From positions 1 to 62,217 of the forward strand of contig NZ_AOFT01000016.1 in assembly GCF_000348905.1 (NCBI RefSeq): a DNA stretch of 62,217 nt, written 5' to 3'. Below are positions 28,231 to 37,989 of this stretch, in pieces. The stretch comes from Bhargavaea cecembensis DSE10 (GTDB lineage: Bacteria; Bacillota; Bacilli; Bacillales_A; Planococcaceae). Each line of letters opens with the position of its first letter. Within the stretch, counting starts at the first letter, position 1. Below the pieces are notes generated by a model. The model had not been told where the DNA came from. It did not search any database and worked only from the letters and a program-made list of their open reading frames with translations. Position numbers and translations under genes: made by a program.

Positions 28231-29670
28231 ATGCGTACACACTTACAGCACTTTATTAATGGGGAATGGGTGGACTCAACGGGTTCAGAAACGATTGATG
28301 TCCTCAACCCGGCGACTGAAGAAGTGATCGGGCAGATCAGTAATGGAACAACAGAGGATCTGGACAAAGCAGTCGCGGCAGCCCGTGCAGCTTTCCCGGC
28401 ATTTTCGAGAACAACAAAAGAAGAACGGATCGAGCTGCTGAACCGGATTGCAGATGAATATGAGAAGCGGAAAGACGATATAGTTGAAGTGATTACCGAA
28501 GAGTTGGGCGCACCTCTTTCGATCAGTGAAAAAGTCCATTACACGCTGGGGCTGGCGCATTACCGCCAGGCAGCAAAAGAGCTGGAAACCTTTGAGTTCA
28601 CCGAGACACGCGGCGGTAAGGTGATCCGCAAAGAGGCGATTGGGGTTTCCGGCCTGATCACACCATGGAATTTCCCGACAAACCAGGCTTCTACAAAGAT
28701 CGCCAGTGCTCTCGCGGCGGGATCGACTGTCGTTTTGAAACCGTCTGAGCTTACACCGTTTGCGGCCATCATTCTGGCGGAGATTTTCCAGGCGGCAGGC
28801 GTTCCAAAAGGTGTATTCAACCTTGTAAACGGCAACGGAGAAGTTGTCGGAAATGGCATCAGTTCGCACCCTGACATTGACTTTGTCTCCTTTACAGGGT
28901 CCGGACCGGTCGGCCAGAAGATCACCGAGAATGCTGCAAAACATATTAAAAAGGTCGCACTGGAATTAGGCGGGAAATCGCCGATGGTCATTCTCGATGA
29001 CTATGATACGAAGAAAGCAGCGAAAATTGCCGTATCGGCTCTTGTGCTGAATTCCGGCCAGGTCTGCTCCGCAGCCACAAGGACGCTTGTCCCGAAATCT
29101 AAACTCGAGGAATTCACCGAAGCGGTGAAAGAGGTATTGCCGAACTTCCCGGTTGGCGATCCGCAAAACGAAAGCAGTTTCATGGGGCCGCTGGTGTCCG
29201 AGAAACAGTATAACCGGGTTCAGGGGTATATCGAGAAAGGCCTGGAAGAAGGCGCGACTCTTGTGGTCGGCGGGACCGGAAAACCGGAAGGGCTTGATCA
29301 GGGGTACTATGTAAAGCCGACCGTATTTGCAAACGTGAAAAATGATATGGTCATCGCCCAGGAAGAGATTTTCGGGCCGGTGATGTCGATCATCACTTAT
29401 GAAGACCTGGACGAAGCGATTGAAATCGCCAACGATACGGTTTATGGACTGGCCGGATATGTGGTTGGTGAAGACGAAGAGAAGGTGGAGAAAGTGGCAT
29501 CCTCCATCCGTGCCGGCCTGATCACCGTCAACGATGCCCCATTTGATTTCTCTGCATCATTCGGAGGCTATAAACAATCCGGCATTGGCCGTGAATGGGG
29601 AGTCTTCGGAATCGAGGAATACCTGGAGATTAAATCTGTAGTCGGGGTCCGGGTAGGCGTTCCTTCCTAA
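28231..29670 (+). CDS. Aldehyde dehydrogenase family protein
   Basis: A 479-residue NAD(P)-dependent aldehyde dehydrogenase. Catalytic Cys279 is in [11 protein letters not shown], the Glu motif is LELGGKSPM and the cofactor loop [20 protein letters not shown] precedes the ATG. An ADH gene follows it at 29780, separated by a terminator hairpin, suggesting related but separately tuned alcohol and aldehyde oxidation. Confidence 0.9.
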   Translation: MRTHLQHFINGEWVDSTGSETIDVLNPATEEVIGQISNGTTEDLDKAVAAARAAFPAFSRTTKEERIELLNRIADEYEKRKDDIVEVITEELGAPLSISEKVHYTLGLAHYRQAAKELETFEFTETRGGKVIRKEAIGVSGLITPWNFPTNQASTKIASALAAGSTVVLKPSELTPFAAIILAEIFQAAGVPKGVFNLVNGNGEVVGNGISSHPDIDFVSFTGSGPVGQKITENAAKHIKKVALELGGKSPMVILDDYDTKKAAKIAVSALVLNSGQVCSAATRTLVPKSKLEEFTEAVKEVLPNFPVGDPQNESSFMGPLVSEKQYNRVQGYIEKGLEEGATLVVGGTGKPEGLDQGYYVKPTVFANVKNDMVIAQEEIFGPVMSIITYEDLDEAIEIANDTVYGLAGYVVGEDEEKVEKVASSIRAGLITVNDAPFDFSASFGGYKQSGIGREWGVFGIEEYLEIKSVVGVRVGVPS

Positions 29671-29683
29671 AAACATCTGAGGG

Positions 29684-29723
29684 CTGCCACCGTAGTGGAT
29701 AACTGCTGTGGCAGACTCTTTTT
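29684..29723 (+). terminator. Terminator between ALDH and ADH
   Basis: CTGCCAC (29684-29690) pairs with GTGGCAG (29708-29714), followed by CTCTTTTT. Confidence 0.6.
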
Positions 29724-29779
29724 GTGTCTGTTGCCCGGCCAAATCACACAAAATTGTCTTTGAAAATGGGGGAGTTTCT

Positions 29780-29905
29780 TTGGAAACAAAAACGGCCGTA
29801 ATTACCAATCCAACCGGTGATGCTCAATATGAGGCATTGAACCTGGAAACAAAAGCGGCAGTGATCAATCATCCGACCGGTGATTATCAATTTGAGATCA
29901 TCAAT
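29780..29905 (+). repeat. 63-bp in-frame tandem duplication at the ADH 5-prime end
   Basis: Copies 29780-29842 and 29843-29905 are about three-quarters identical at the DNA level and preserve frame. Shared elements include GGAAACAAAA near the start and CCGGTGAT in the middle. Confidence 0.85.
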
Positions 29906-30982
29906 TTGGGGGAACTGCATCCTGATGAAGTCGTGGTTAAGGTGGTGGCGAGCGGAATCTGCCAATCTGATGAGGGGGTAAGAGATGGCAGTATGGCTCC
30001 ACTGCCGGCAGTCCTGGGCCATGAAGGAGCAGGGATTATCGAGAAAGTCGGAAGTGGAGTGAAAGATTTTAAAGCGGGCGATCAGGTTGTCATGTCTTTC
30101 GGCTATTGTACCGTATGCGAAAGCTGCAGAACCGGGCAGCCATCTACCTGTGATCATTATAACGAGCTGAATATCACAGGCGGAGAGCATCAGGACGGAA
30201 CTCACCGTTTCTACAAAAAGGACGGAACACCTGTAAGCAATTTTCTTAACCAAGGTTCATTTTCCGCTTATACAATCACAAGCGAGGCAAGCCTGATCAA
30301 GGTTGATCCCAATGCTGACCTGCGTAAGCTGGCTCCGCTTGGCTGCGGACTGATGACCGGTTTTGGTACGGTGACCAGTGCGATGAAGCCGGAGACCGGG
30401 AGTTCCATTGCAGTTTTTGGAACGGGTGCAGTAGGACTTGGCGCCATGATGACCGCCAAGATCGAAGGCTGCTCCACGATCATTGCTGTCGATATTGTTG
30501 ATTCCCGTTTGGAATTGGCCAGGGAACTTGGCGCAACACACATCATCAACAGCAAAACTGAAAACGTGCAGGAACGCATTGCGGAGATTACCAATGGAAA
30601 AGGTGTTAACTATTCGGTTGATACCACAGGGGTTTCACAGGTTATGCTTGCCTCGGTACAGGTTTTATCAAAGAATGGCGTGGCTGTACCGCTTGCTGTA
30701 ACCAAGAATACGATGGAGTTTAACCCATTAGGGGAATTGGTGCTTGGCGCCCGAAAACTGCTGGGGGTGAATCTTGGCAATGTCGTGCCCCAACTGGCTG
30801 TTCCTAAGCTTGTCGACTACTATAACCAAGGCAAATTCCCGTTCGATAAGCTGATCAAGTATTATAAGTTTGAGGATATTAACAGGGCGGCTTCGGATGC
30901 CGTAAACGGGACTACGATTAAACCGGTGATGATCATTGATGAAGAATACCGGAACGACGATCCCGTTGAATATGTGTCCTGA
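29780..30982 (+). CDS. Zinc-dependent alcohol dehydrogenase with duplicated N-terminus
   Basis: A 400-residue medium-chain alcohol dehydrogenase, paralogous to the protein encoded at 25418. Zinc ligands lie in SGICQSDE and CTVCESCRTGQPSTC, and the Rossmann loop is VFGTGAVGLGAMM. The TTG at 29780 follows GGGGGAG. Unusually, codons 1-21 (starting LETKTAVITNPTGDAQYE) are repeated as codons 22-42 (LETKAAVINHPTGDYQFE), a 63-bp tandem duplication. The second copy aligns with the paralogue, so the first is an added leader. Confidence 0.87.
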   Translation: METKTAVITNPTGDAQYEALNLETKAAVINHPTGDYQFEIINLGELHPDEVVVKVVASGICQSDEGVRDGSMAPLPAVLGHEGAGIIEKVGSGVKDFKAGDQVVMSFGYCTVCESCRTGQPSTCDHYNELNITGGEHQDGTHRFYKKDGTPVSNFLNQGSFSAYTITSEASLIKVDPNADLRKLAPLGCGLMTGFGTVTSAMKPETGSSIAVFGTGAVGLGAMMTAKIEGCSTIIAVDIVDSRLELARELGATHIINSKTENVQERIAEITNGKGVNYSVDTTGVSQVMLASVQVLSKNGVAVPLAVTKNTMEFNPLGELVLGARKLLGVNLGNVVPQLAVPKLVDYYNQGKFPFDKLIKYYKFEDINRAASDAVNGTTIKPVMIIDEEYRNDDPVEYVS

Positions 30983-31025
30983 TCAACTCTCCAAGTCTGT
31001 TTTTCAGTAACCGCCACTTTAATCA

Positions 31026-31058
31026 GCCGGCCCGAAAGGATCCTTTCGGGCTGGCTTT
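31026..31058 (+). terminator. Terminator after the second ADH
   Basis: GCCGGCCCGAAAGGA pairs with TCCTTTCGGGCTGGC with G-U pairs, followed by a T-rich tail. Confidence 0.7.
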
Positions 31059-31407
31059 CATTTTCTGATGAAATTGTCTGGAATGGTTCGCTCTTGCCGT
31101 AATGGGCCTGCTTGTTTTCCGCTGATTCACAGGGCGGCCGTCTTTACGTTCATCGCAGCGACAGGAGCCAAAATGACTGCGATGAATTCTATGATGAAGA
31201 GGCAGAACAAATGTTGAATGAATGATAAAATATTGTGTATATTGAGAAAACTATTCTGCTCTTATCTCAATTTCTTTAAAAGCAGCAGATCTGGCTCATA
31301 GGAAAAACCAAGGTTTCGTTCAACATTTTGAATAATCCGTGTCATTTTAAGACCTGGCGGGATATCGGTTGACTAAAGCGCAGATTCATATAATAATGAA
31401 TGTGTGA

Positions 31408-31422
31408 TTAGAATTATTATAG
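31408..31422 (+). promoter_or_regulatory. PerR-like box upstream of ahpC
   Basis: TTAGAATTATTATAG matches the PerR consensus TTATAATNATTATAA with two mismatches. It lies just downstream of the candidate -10, a repressing position. Confidence 0.7.
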
Positions 31423-31491
31423 TTAAGTAGGATTTGAAAAAGATTTCAAACCGAACAACTATAAAATACATACCAACAGGAGGAATTTTAC

Positions 31492-32061
31492 ATGTCTCTT
31501 ATCGGCAAAACAATCGAACCATTCAAGGCTAACGCGTACAACGCGGGCACAGGCGAATTCATCGAGGTAACAGACGAAAACATGAAGGGCAAATGGAGCA
31601 TCGTGTGCTTCTACCCGGCTGACTTCACTTTCGTATGCCCGACTGAACTGAGCGACCTGCAGAAAGAATACGCGACACTGAAGGACCTTGGCGTGGAAGT
31701 TTACTCCGTATCGACGGACACTCACTTCACACACAAAGCTTGGCACGACCACTCTGATGCAATCAGCACACTGGAATATGTCATGATCGGTGACCCTTCC
31801 CAGAAAATCACACGCAGCTTCGACGTTCTCGACGAAGAAGAAGGCCTCGCACAGCGGGGCACATTCATCATCGACCCGGATGGCGTCGTACAGGCGGCTG
31901 AAATCAACGCTGACGGCATCGGCCGTGACGCAAGCACACTTGTGAACAAAATCAAAGCGGCTCAATACGTCCGCAACAACCCAGGCGAAGTCTGCCCTGC
32001 AAAATGGCAGGAAGGCGAAGAAACACTGAAGCCTAGCCTTGACCTCGTAGGCAAAATTTAA
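31492..32061 (+). CDS. ahpC: Alkyl hydroperoxide reductase subunit C (peroxiredoxin)
   Basis: A 189-residue typical 2-Cys peroxiredoxin. The peroxidatic Cys49 is in DFTFVCPTE and the resolving Cys168 in GEVCPAKW. It reduces hydrogen peroxide and organic hydroperoxides, with electrons from AhpF encoded 11 bp downstream. A consensus AGGAGG precedes the ATG, and codon bias is strong, suggesting high expression. Confidence 0.97.
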   Translation: MSLIGKTIEPFKANAYNAGTGEFIEVTDENMKGKWSIVCFYPADFTFVCPTELSDLQKEYATLKDLGVEVYSVSTDTHFTHKAWHDHSDAISTLEYVMIGDPSQKITRSFDVLDEEEGLAQRGTFIIDPDGVVQAAEINADGIGRDASTLVNKIKAAQYVRNNPGEVCPAKWQEGEETLKPSLDLVGKI

Positions 32062-32072
32062 GGAGAGATCAC

Positions 32073-33623
32073 ATGGCACTTGATGCACAGATCAAGCAGC
32101 AGCTTGCACAGTATCTCGAACTGATGGAAGGCGACGTTGTCCTCAAAGTCAGCGCGGGAACCGATAAAGCATCCAAAGAAATGACGGACCTGACCGATGA
32201 GCTGGCAGCCATGTCGTCCCGCATCAAAGTGGAACAGGCTGAGCTGGAACGGACGCCAAGCTTTAGTGTAGGCCGTCCGGGCGAAGAAGCCGGCATCGTC
32301 TTTGCCGGCACGCCGCTCGGCCATGAATTCACTTCCCTTGTCCTCGCGCTTCTCCAGGTAAGCGGACGTGCGCCGAAAGTGGATGAGAAAGTGGTCAAGC
32401 AGGTGAAGAACATCAAGGATGAACTTCACTTCGTGTCCTACATCAGCCTGACTTGCCAGAACTGCCCTGAAGTGGTCCAGGCACTGAACACGATGAGTGT
32501 CCTGAACCCGAATATCACGCACACGATGGTTGATGGTGCGGTGTTCAAGGAAGAAGTCGAAAGCAAGAACATCATGGCTGTCCCGACCGTTTACCTGAAT
32601 GGCGAGCCGTTCACGAACGGACGCAAGACAATCGAAGAAATCCTCGCGGAACTCGGAAGCACCGCAGACGCTTCCGAATTCGAAGACAAAGAGCCGTTTG
32701 ACGTCCTCGTTGTCGGCGGTGGCCCTGCAGGTGCGAGCGCGGCAATCTATGCGGCGCGCAAGGGGATCCGTACAGGAGTCGTCGCCGAGCGTTTCGGCGG
32801 ACAGATCCTGGACACGGCAGCAATCGAAAACTTCATCAGCGTCAAGCACACTGAAGGGCCGAAGCTCGCAGCGAGCCTCGAAGAGCACGTCAAGGAGTAC
32901 AACGTAGACGTGATGAACCTTCAGCGTGCGAAGCGCCTCGAGAAAAAAGACCTCGTCGAGCTCGAGCTGGAAAACGGGGCGGTCCTCAAGAGCAAGACCG
33001 TCATTCTCGCGACCGGCGCACGCTGGCGCAACATCGGCGTGCCGGGCGAAGCGGAATTCCGAAACAAAGGCGTGGCCTACTGCCCGCACTGTGACGGCCC
33101 GCTGTTTGAAGGCAAGGACGTTGCCGTTGTCGGCGGCGGCAACTCCGGTGTTGAAGCGGCAATCGACCTCGCGGGCATCACGAACCACGTGACGGTCCTT
33201 GAGTTCGGTGCTGAACTCAGAGCGGATTCCGTCCTTCAGGAACGCCTGTACAGCCTGCCTAACGTCACGGTCGTGAAAAACGCCCAGACGACGGAAATCA
33301 CCGGCACGGACAAAGTTGACGGCATTACCTACATCGACCGGTCGACCGGCGAAGAAAAGCATGTTGCACTGGCCGGCGTCTTCGTCCAGATCGGCCTCGT
33401 GCCGAACACGGACTGGCTCGGTGACTCGGTCGAACGCAACAAGTTCGGCGAGATCATGGTCGACAAGCGCGGCGCGACGAACGTGCCTGGCGTGTTTGCG
33501 GCAGGAGACTGCTCGGACAGCGCGTTCAAGCAAATCATCATCTCGATGGGCGCAGGCGCAACTGCCTCCCTGAGCGCGTTCGATTACATCGTCCGCAGCC
33601 AGGTCGAGACGGTCAAAGCATAA
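32073..33623 (+). CDS. ahpF: Alkyl hydroperoxide reductase subunit F
   Basis: A 516-residue NADH:peroxiredoxin flavoprotein reductase. The N-terminal double-thioredoxin domain carries the CQNC pair ([10 protein letters not shown]). The FAD loop is [19 protein letters not shown], and the thioredoxin-reductase-type redox pair is Cys337/Cys340 (YCPHCDGP). The NAD loop [16 protein letters not shown] and the FAD motif FAAGDCSD are intact. Co-transcribed with ahpC. Confidence 0.97.
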   Translation: MALDAQIKQQLAQYLELMEGDVVLKVSAGTDKASKEMTDLTDELAAMSSRIKVEQAELERTPSFSVGRPGEEAGIVFAGTPLGHEFTSLVLALLQVSGRAPKVDEKVVKQVKNIKDELHFVSYISLTCQNCPEVVQALNTMSVLNPNITHTMVDGAVFKEEVESKNIMAVPTVYLNGEPFTNGRKTIEEILAELGSTADASEFEDKEPFDVLVVGGGPAGASAAIYAARKGIRTGVVAERFGGQILDTAAIENFISVKHTEGPKLAASLEEHVKEYNVDVMNLQRAKRLEKKDLVELELENGAVLKSKTVILATGARWRNIGVPGEAEFRNKGVAYCPHCDGPLFEGKDVAVVGGGNSGVEAAIDLAGITNHVTVLEFGAELRADSVLQERLYSLPNVTVVKNAQTTEITGTDKVDGITYIDRSTGEEKHVALAGVFVQIGLVPNTDWLGDSVERNKFGEIMVDKRGATNVPGVFAAGDCSDSAFKQIIISMGAGATASLSAFDYIVRSQVETVKA

Positions 33624-33630
33624 TCATTTG

Positions 33631-33662
33631 GGAGCAGGTTCATTGCGAACCTGCTCTTTTTT
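33631..33662 (+). terminator. Terminator after ahpF
   Basis: GAGCAGGTTC pairs with GAACCTGCTC across a 4-nt loop, then T6. Confidence 0.9.
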
Positions 33663-33692
33663 GTTGTGGCTGCGTATGTGGTGGTGCTTGTA

Positions 33693-33797
33693 CTTGTACT
33701 CTCGTTGTCTCTGCTTGTACTCTCAGGATCGCTGCTTGTACACTCGCTTTCTCTGCTTGTACTTTCGGGCACGGTACTTGTACACTCGCTGTCTCGC
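33693..33797 (+). repeat. 21-bp tandem array D (5 units)
   Basis: Units begin at 33693, 33714, 33735, 33756 and 33777, exactly 21 bp apart. Each starts CTTGTACTCTCG or CTTGTACACTCG with minor variants; the second half is TTGTCTCTG, CTTTCTCTG or similar. The array starts about 30 bp after the ahpF terminator. An antisense open frame across it encodes Val/Gln-rich repeats and is not a credible gene. Confidence 0.9.
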
Positions 33798-33941
33798 GCA
33801 AAACACTGTGCCATTTTCCGTCACCCCCTCTTCCGGAGCGGCCGGAATTCCGATACAGTGGAAGAAGGTGGCCGGGTGTGAAACTATTTCCCGGCTTAAG
33901 CGTATTAGTTAGAACATCACTGAAGAAAAGGGGGTGTCCCC

Positions 33942-36380
33942 GTGAGCGAAGAAATGAAGGAACTGCTAAAGCGTCTCTCCGATATGGAAGAAGAGATGCG
34001 GGCGATGAGGCAGGAGCTGAAGTCATTAAAGTCCGCTGAAGATCGCCATGAACAACCGGATCCTCATGAACCGGCAGGCGCTGGGCCTCTGCCGCAGGAA
34101 CAGCCTGCTCCGCACATGGAACGTGTGCCGCAGGATGATGTGGAACCTGAAATTGAGGAGGCTGTTCCTGTCCCGGTAATGGAGCCTGCTGAGGAAAGTG
34201 AACCACCGGAAGAGGAACCGGTTGCAGAGGGACCTGCGGCTGAGGTGCCGGAGAATGATTCCGGAACCGCCCGGACGCCAACCCTGTCAGAGATGATGGC
34301 AAGCATCGGGCTCGGCAGCCCCAGGGACTCTGAAGGGGAGCCGGAGAATACGGTGAAAGAAGAGTCCGGACCGCCGGAGCAAGCGGGAACGCCAAAAGAG
34401 CCCCGAAGCTCCATGCCAACCGCGTCCTACGGCTGGCTGCAGAGACCGGAGGAAGAAAGCCGGGAGCGGGCCGAAGCCATCCCGTCTCCGCCGCCCGCCC
34501 CGAAGCCGGTGTTCAGGGAACAGAAGCCGTTCGACTTCGAGCGGCAGTTCGCTGTCTGGCTGCCGAGGGTGTTCATGGTCATCCTGCTGCTTGGCGTGCT
34601 CTGGGGACTCAAGGTCAGCTTCGACATGGGATGGATCACGGAGGAGGTCCGGGTTGTCCTCGGGTATCTGGGTTCCATCCTGCTCGGTTATCTGGGCTAC
34701 CGTTCCATCCGGGGTGCACGGCGCGGGTTCGGCCTGACGCTCTGGGGCGGGACGATCGCCCTCGGAATCCTGACGACATTCGCGGCAAACCAGTTGTACG
34801 GCTTCCTCCCGCTGATTCTGTCATTCCTGATCGGGATCGCCTATATCGCAGCCGGAATCTATGCGTCGATCCGCACCAACTCGGAAACGCTCACCGTGTT
34901 CACGGCAATTGCAGGGTTTCTTCTGCCGTTCCTTTTGGAAGGCGAAGGGGCGTCCGCGGTCATGTTCTGTGCGTATGTCCTCATTCTGTTTTTGTCGCTG
35001 TTCTTTGTTTCGATCCGAAGCCGCCACAGGGTGACGTTCTATGCTCTGTTCCTGCTGTTCAATGTGACGCTTTATATGTATCTTCTCCTGGACGGAGTGA
35101 TGGGCGGACATGAGAATCTCGTTGCCGCGACCGCGCTCGTCCAGCATCTGGCGCTTCTGTTCTTTTATCTGAAGGGAAGCATCCCGCGATTTATCTTCAC
35201 GGAGGTGCTGCTGTATGTGAACTTCGTGTTCGGCATCATCTGGATCTTGCTGTTCGATGAACCGATCCTGCAGGTGGCATACGGCGTGCTGTCGGTGCTC
35301 TACGCGGCACTGGCCGTCTACGCCCACATGCTGAAGGATCCGCCTCTGCAGGACATCCTGTCGACGATGGCGGTGGCGGCATCTGCCGTCTTTATCCTCA
35401 GTTTCCGCATGGATGAGCCGGCCATGAAACTGATGCTGCTGTTTATCGTCGGAGCGGCCGGCATCTGGGCGGGGCTCCGCTCCGGTGCACTTCGGACGAT
35501 TGCCGTATCTGGAAGCCTCTATGCACTTGGTGCGCTGTCCACACTGACATTTGGCTGGTTCCATGAAATTTTCTCCGCGGAACATGCGGTGTGGCTCATG
35601 TTTATCGGCACGCTGGCGCTGGTCTATGCGGCGTTCTACCAGCATCCCCCGGCCTGGGTCAAGGTCTCTCAGATTGATGCTTCGCTCATTGCCGGCCAGA
35701 TCATTGTCCTGGTCTACCTTTTCCGGCTGTCGGGCGTCCTCCTCATGGATGCGGATCTCGCATTTGGTCCGGAATCACACATCCGGATCGGCATCCTGGG
35801 ACTGCTGGCTTTCGGCAGCACCTTTCTGCGGCGGAGTGCGCACGGCCGGCATGTCGCCACAGCAGGAATCGTGGAGTTCTTCGCGCTCGGCATCCTTCTC
35901 CTGTTCCTGCCGATGACCGGCTGGAGGGGAGGCGGGTACTGGCTCAGCCTGATTGTCAGCCTGCTGTTCGCGGCAGGTATCACTTACTTTTACGTTAAAG
36001 CGGTCCGGGAGCCGATTGCTGCGAAGGGCCGGCTGGAATCCCCGGCAGTTGCGTTCCTGCTTCAGGTCTTCTATTTCTTCCTGATGACCAAGTTGTACTT
36101 TTCGGGTGTCAGGGAGTTTGGCTGGGAAGACGAGACAGTGCTTTTCGTCCATACCTTCCTCCTCTTCCTGTTCGCATTCGTTTCGATTTCAGCGGGCCGG
36201 AAGATGGATTGGAAAGCGGTGCGGATCGCAGGGTTCGCACTGCTTGCCTTCAGCTTCCTGAAACTGTTCATCGTCGATCTGGCTTCCGTGTCGGTCGTCA
36301 TCCGTGCGGTCCTCTTCACCGCAGTCGGGGCAGCCGGACTGATCTACTCGAGAACCCTGCAGAAAGACGATGGAGAATAA
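33942..36380 (+). CDS. DUF2339 domain large membrane protein
   Basis: An 812-residue protein. Residues 1-35 form a short coiled coil (LLKRLSDMEEEMRAMRQEL), residues ~35-185 are Pro/Glu-rich and disordered, and from ~195 there are more than twenty hydrophobic helices. This is the layout of the DUF2339 family, whose function is unknown. The start is GTG after AAGGGGGTG. It forms a single-gene unit between ahpF and an SDR gene. A membrane-scaffold or envelope role is only a guess. Confidence 0.83.
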   Translation: MSEEMKELLKRLSDMEEEMRAMRQELKSLKSAEDRHEQPDPHEPAGAGPLPQEQPAPHMERVPQDDVEPEIEEAVPVPVMEPAEESEPPEEEPVAEGPAAEVPENDSGTARTPTLSEMMASIGLGSPRDSEGEPENTVKEESGPPEQAGTPKEPRSSMPTASYGWLQRPEEESRERAEAIPSPPPAPKPVFREQKPFDFERQFAVWLPRVFMVILLLGVLWGLKVSFDMGWITEEVRVVLGYLGSILLGYLGYRSIRGARRGFGLTLWGGTIALGILTTFAANQLYGFLPLILSFLIGIAYIAAGIYASIRTNSETLTVFTAIAGFLLPFLLEGEGASAVMFCAYVLILFLSLFFVSIRSRHRVTFYALFLLFNVTLYMYLLLDGVMGGHENLVAATALVQHLALLFFYLKGSIPRFIFTEVLLYVNFVFGIIWILLFDEPILQVAYGVLSVLYAALAVYAHMLKDPPLQDILSTMAVAASAVFILSFRMDEPAMKLMLLFIVGAAGIWAGLRSGALRTIAVSGSLYALGALSTLTFGWFHEIFSAEHAVWLMFIGTLALVYAAFYQHPPAWVKVSQIDASLIAGQIIVLVYLFRLSGVLLMDADLAFGPESHIRIGILGLLAFGSTFLRRSAHGRHVATAGIVEFFALGILLLFLPMTGWRGGGYWLSLIVSLLFAAGITYFYVKAVREPIAAKGRLESPAVAFLLQVFYFFLMTKLYFSGVREFGWEDETVLFVHTFLLFLFAFVSISAGRKMDWKAVRIAGFALLAFSFLKLFIVDLASVSVVIRAVLFTAVGAAGLIYSRTLQKDDGE

Positions 36381-36392
36381 AAGATATGACCA

Positions 36393-36424
36393 GCTTCCGG
36401 GGAGACCTCCGGAAGCTTTTTTGA
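36393..36424 (+). terminator. Terminator after the DUF2339 gene
   Basis: GCTTCCGG pairs with CCGGAAGC across an 8-nt loop, followed by T6. Confidence 0.85.
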
Positions 36425-36630
36425 TTTGCGTCATTCCATTGAATCATTTTGTCATTGGGGAGACCGGCCCGGGTGAATGACGTAACGATCGTCACGAATG
36501 CTGAAATCGGCAGAAGGAACGACGGAATTAATGCCATGAATGGCGAAACCGCCCCGGCACACATGTCCCGCTGGAATCTGTCTAAGCACAGTGTCCGAGG
36601 GTATAGGATGAAGGAAAAGGAGGCGTCAGG

Positions 36631-37332
36631 ATGGAAAATTTAAGAGGGAAGACAGCGATCGTGACAGGTGCAAGCAGCGGAATCGGAAAGGCGATTGCCA
36701 GGCGGCTCGCCAATGAGGGGATGAACGTCGTCCTGGCGGCAAGGAGCGCCGAAAAGCTGTCGGATGTGGAAGAGGAGATCAACAGCAGCGGCAGCGGCGA
36801 GGCTGTCTCAGTGCCGACCGACATGGCCGACAAAGCGAGTGTCGGAGAGCTTGTCCGCCAAGCCCAAGAGGCGTACGGCTCCGTCGATGTTCTTGTCAAC
36901 AACGCCGGACAGATGCTGGCCGGGACGGTACGGTCTGGGAAGACGGATGAATGGGACAGCATGATCGACGTCAACATCAAAGGGGTGCTTTACGGCGCGG
37001 ATGCCGTCCTGCCGAAGATGATCGAGCGCTGTTCCGGACATATCCTGAACATCGACTCTGTCTCGGGACATGAAGTGACGAAGACGAGCACCGTATACAG
37101 TGCGACGAAGTTTGCCGTCCGGGCCATCTCGATGGGGCTTGAGAAGGAACTGGCCCGCACCGGGGTCCGGGTCACCAATATCTCTCCGGGCATGGTCGAT
37201 ACCCCGCTCATGGGTTCCAGGAGCGTCGACCGGAAAATCCTTGATCCGGAAAACATTGCGGACGCCATCGTCTATGCGCTCACACAGCCGGCCCATGTCA
37301 ATGTGAATGAAATCACCATCCGGCCGGTATAG
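36631..37332 (+). CDS. SDR family oxidoreductase
   Basis: A 233-residue short-chain dehydrogenase with VTGASSGIGKAIARRL, NNAGQMLAG, catalytic Ser in NIDSVSG and YSATK as the Tyr/Lys motif. It is similar in length and C-terminus (VNVNEITIRPV) to the NADP-dependent Bacillus YdaD/YdfG-type enzymes. AAAGGAGG lies 7 bp before the ATG. Substrate unknown. Confidence 0.87.
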   Translation: MENLRGKTAIVTGASSGIGKAIARRLANEGMNVVLAARSAEKLSDVEEEINSSGSGEAVSVPTDMADKASVGELVRQAQEAYGSVDVLVNNAGQMLAGTVRSGKTDEWDSMIDVNIKGVLYGADAVLPKMIERCSGHILNIDSVSGHEVTKTSTVYSATKFAVRAISMGLEKELARTGVRVTNISPGMVDTPLMGSRSVDRKILDPENIADAIVYALTQPAHVNVNEITIRPV

Positions 37333-37450
37333 CCCGGAATACTGATGTCCGATGGAGGCATTTTTCCGGCGGCAAGGTTCTGAATTATTGAACTCTTCCG
37401 GGCGATTCCGTAAGATGGAAGTTGGGACAACGCGGAGGGAGGCGGCCGGA

Positions 37451-37966
37451 ATGTCAGACCCGACGATTTTTGAAAACCTCAAGGTCGCTTTTGAAAATCA
37501 TTTATATAACCTGGACAACCTGGAGGGCAGGATCCTGATCACCGGCCGGTCGGATGTCATGGACCTTGCCGACCTGTCAAGGTCACTCATCATCCGGTTC
37601 GTCCGGACCGACAAGCCGGAAGTTCCGGTTGAAGTCGAGCTGTCCGCATCCGCAAAAGATCTTGCCGGCGAGATTCTCGAGGATCCTCAGGCTGAGCCCG
37701 GTGTGACGCTCCGTGTCCGATTCGAAAAGCCGGTTGCCGATGCCGCGAAACAGTGCGAGCAAATCGGCGCGATGCTTTCGGAGTTGTGGGAGCGCGACAT
37801 CCGGCTCACGCAGACACTGAGCTTCGAGTATCCCCAGGGGGACAGGGGATGGACGAATCGGATCGAAGCGGTGTTCAACACCCGCCTCGATGAGGATCAT
37901 ATGAAGGCCATCGGCGGATTTGCCGAATCGGTAATCGAGGCGGCGGGAAGGATGGCGGATATATAG
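37451..37966 (+). CDS. Uncharacterised 171-residue protein
   Basis: I do not recognise it. It is a soluble alpha/beta protein with acidic composition and no signal peptide or Cys motif. ILITGRSDVMDLADLSRSLIIRF near the N-terminus and LTQTLSFEYPQGDRGWTNRIEAVF near the C-terminus are the most structured-looking segments. The ATG follows GGGAGGCGG; the open frame upstream looks non-coding. It lies 24 bp upstream of the MBL-fold gene, so the two are probably co-expressed. Confidence 0.72.
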   Translation: MSDPTIFENLKVAFENHLYNLDNLEGRILITGRSDVMDLADLSRSLIIRFVRTDKPEVPVEVELSASAKDLAGEILEDPQAEPGVTLRVRFEKPVADAAKQCEQIGAMLSELWERDIRLTQTLSFEYPQGDRGWTNRIEAVFNTRLDEDHMKAIGGFAESVIEAAGRMADI

Positions 37967-37989
37967 TGAAAGGGGAAGGAAGTGGGGGC

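Larger units (their letters stand above)
30983..31491. other. Intergenic region before ahpC
   Basis: A 509-bp non-coding stretch. It holds the ADH terminator (31026-31058), then roughly 300 bp of AT-rich sequence with no gene I can support, a candidate promoter (TTGACT at 31369 and TATAAT at 31389, with a short 14-bp spacer), the PerR-like box and the AGGAGG ribosome-binding site of ahpC. Confidence 0.6.

Noticed and set aside
32058-33533. 491-residue minus-strand open frame opposite ahpF
   Set aside because: Long antisense frame caused by GC-rich third positions of a highly expressed gene; no family resemblance.
33640-34419. 259-residue minus-strand frame over array D and the DUF2339 start
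   Set aside because: Repetitive Val/Gln segment from the 21-bp repeats and a low-complexity proline-rich remainder antisense to a real gene.
36449-36643. 64-residue plus-strand frame upstream of the SDR at 36631
   Set aside because: No ribosome-binding site and it overlaps the SDR start; likely leader or promoter DNA.
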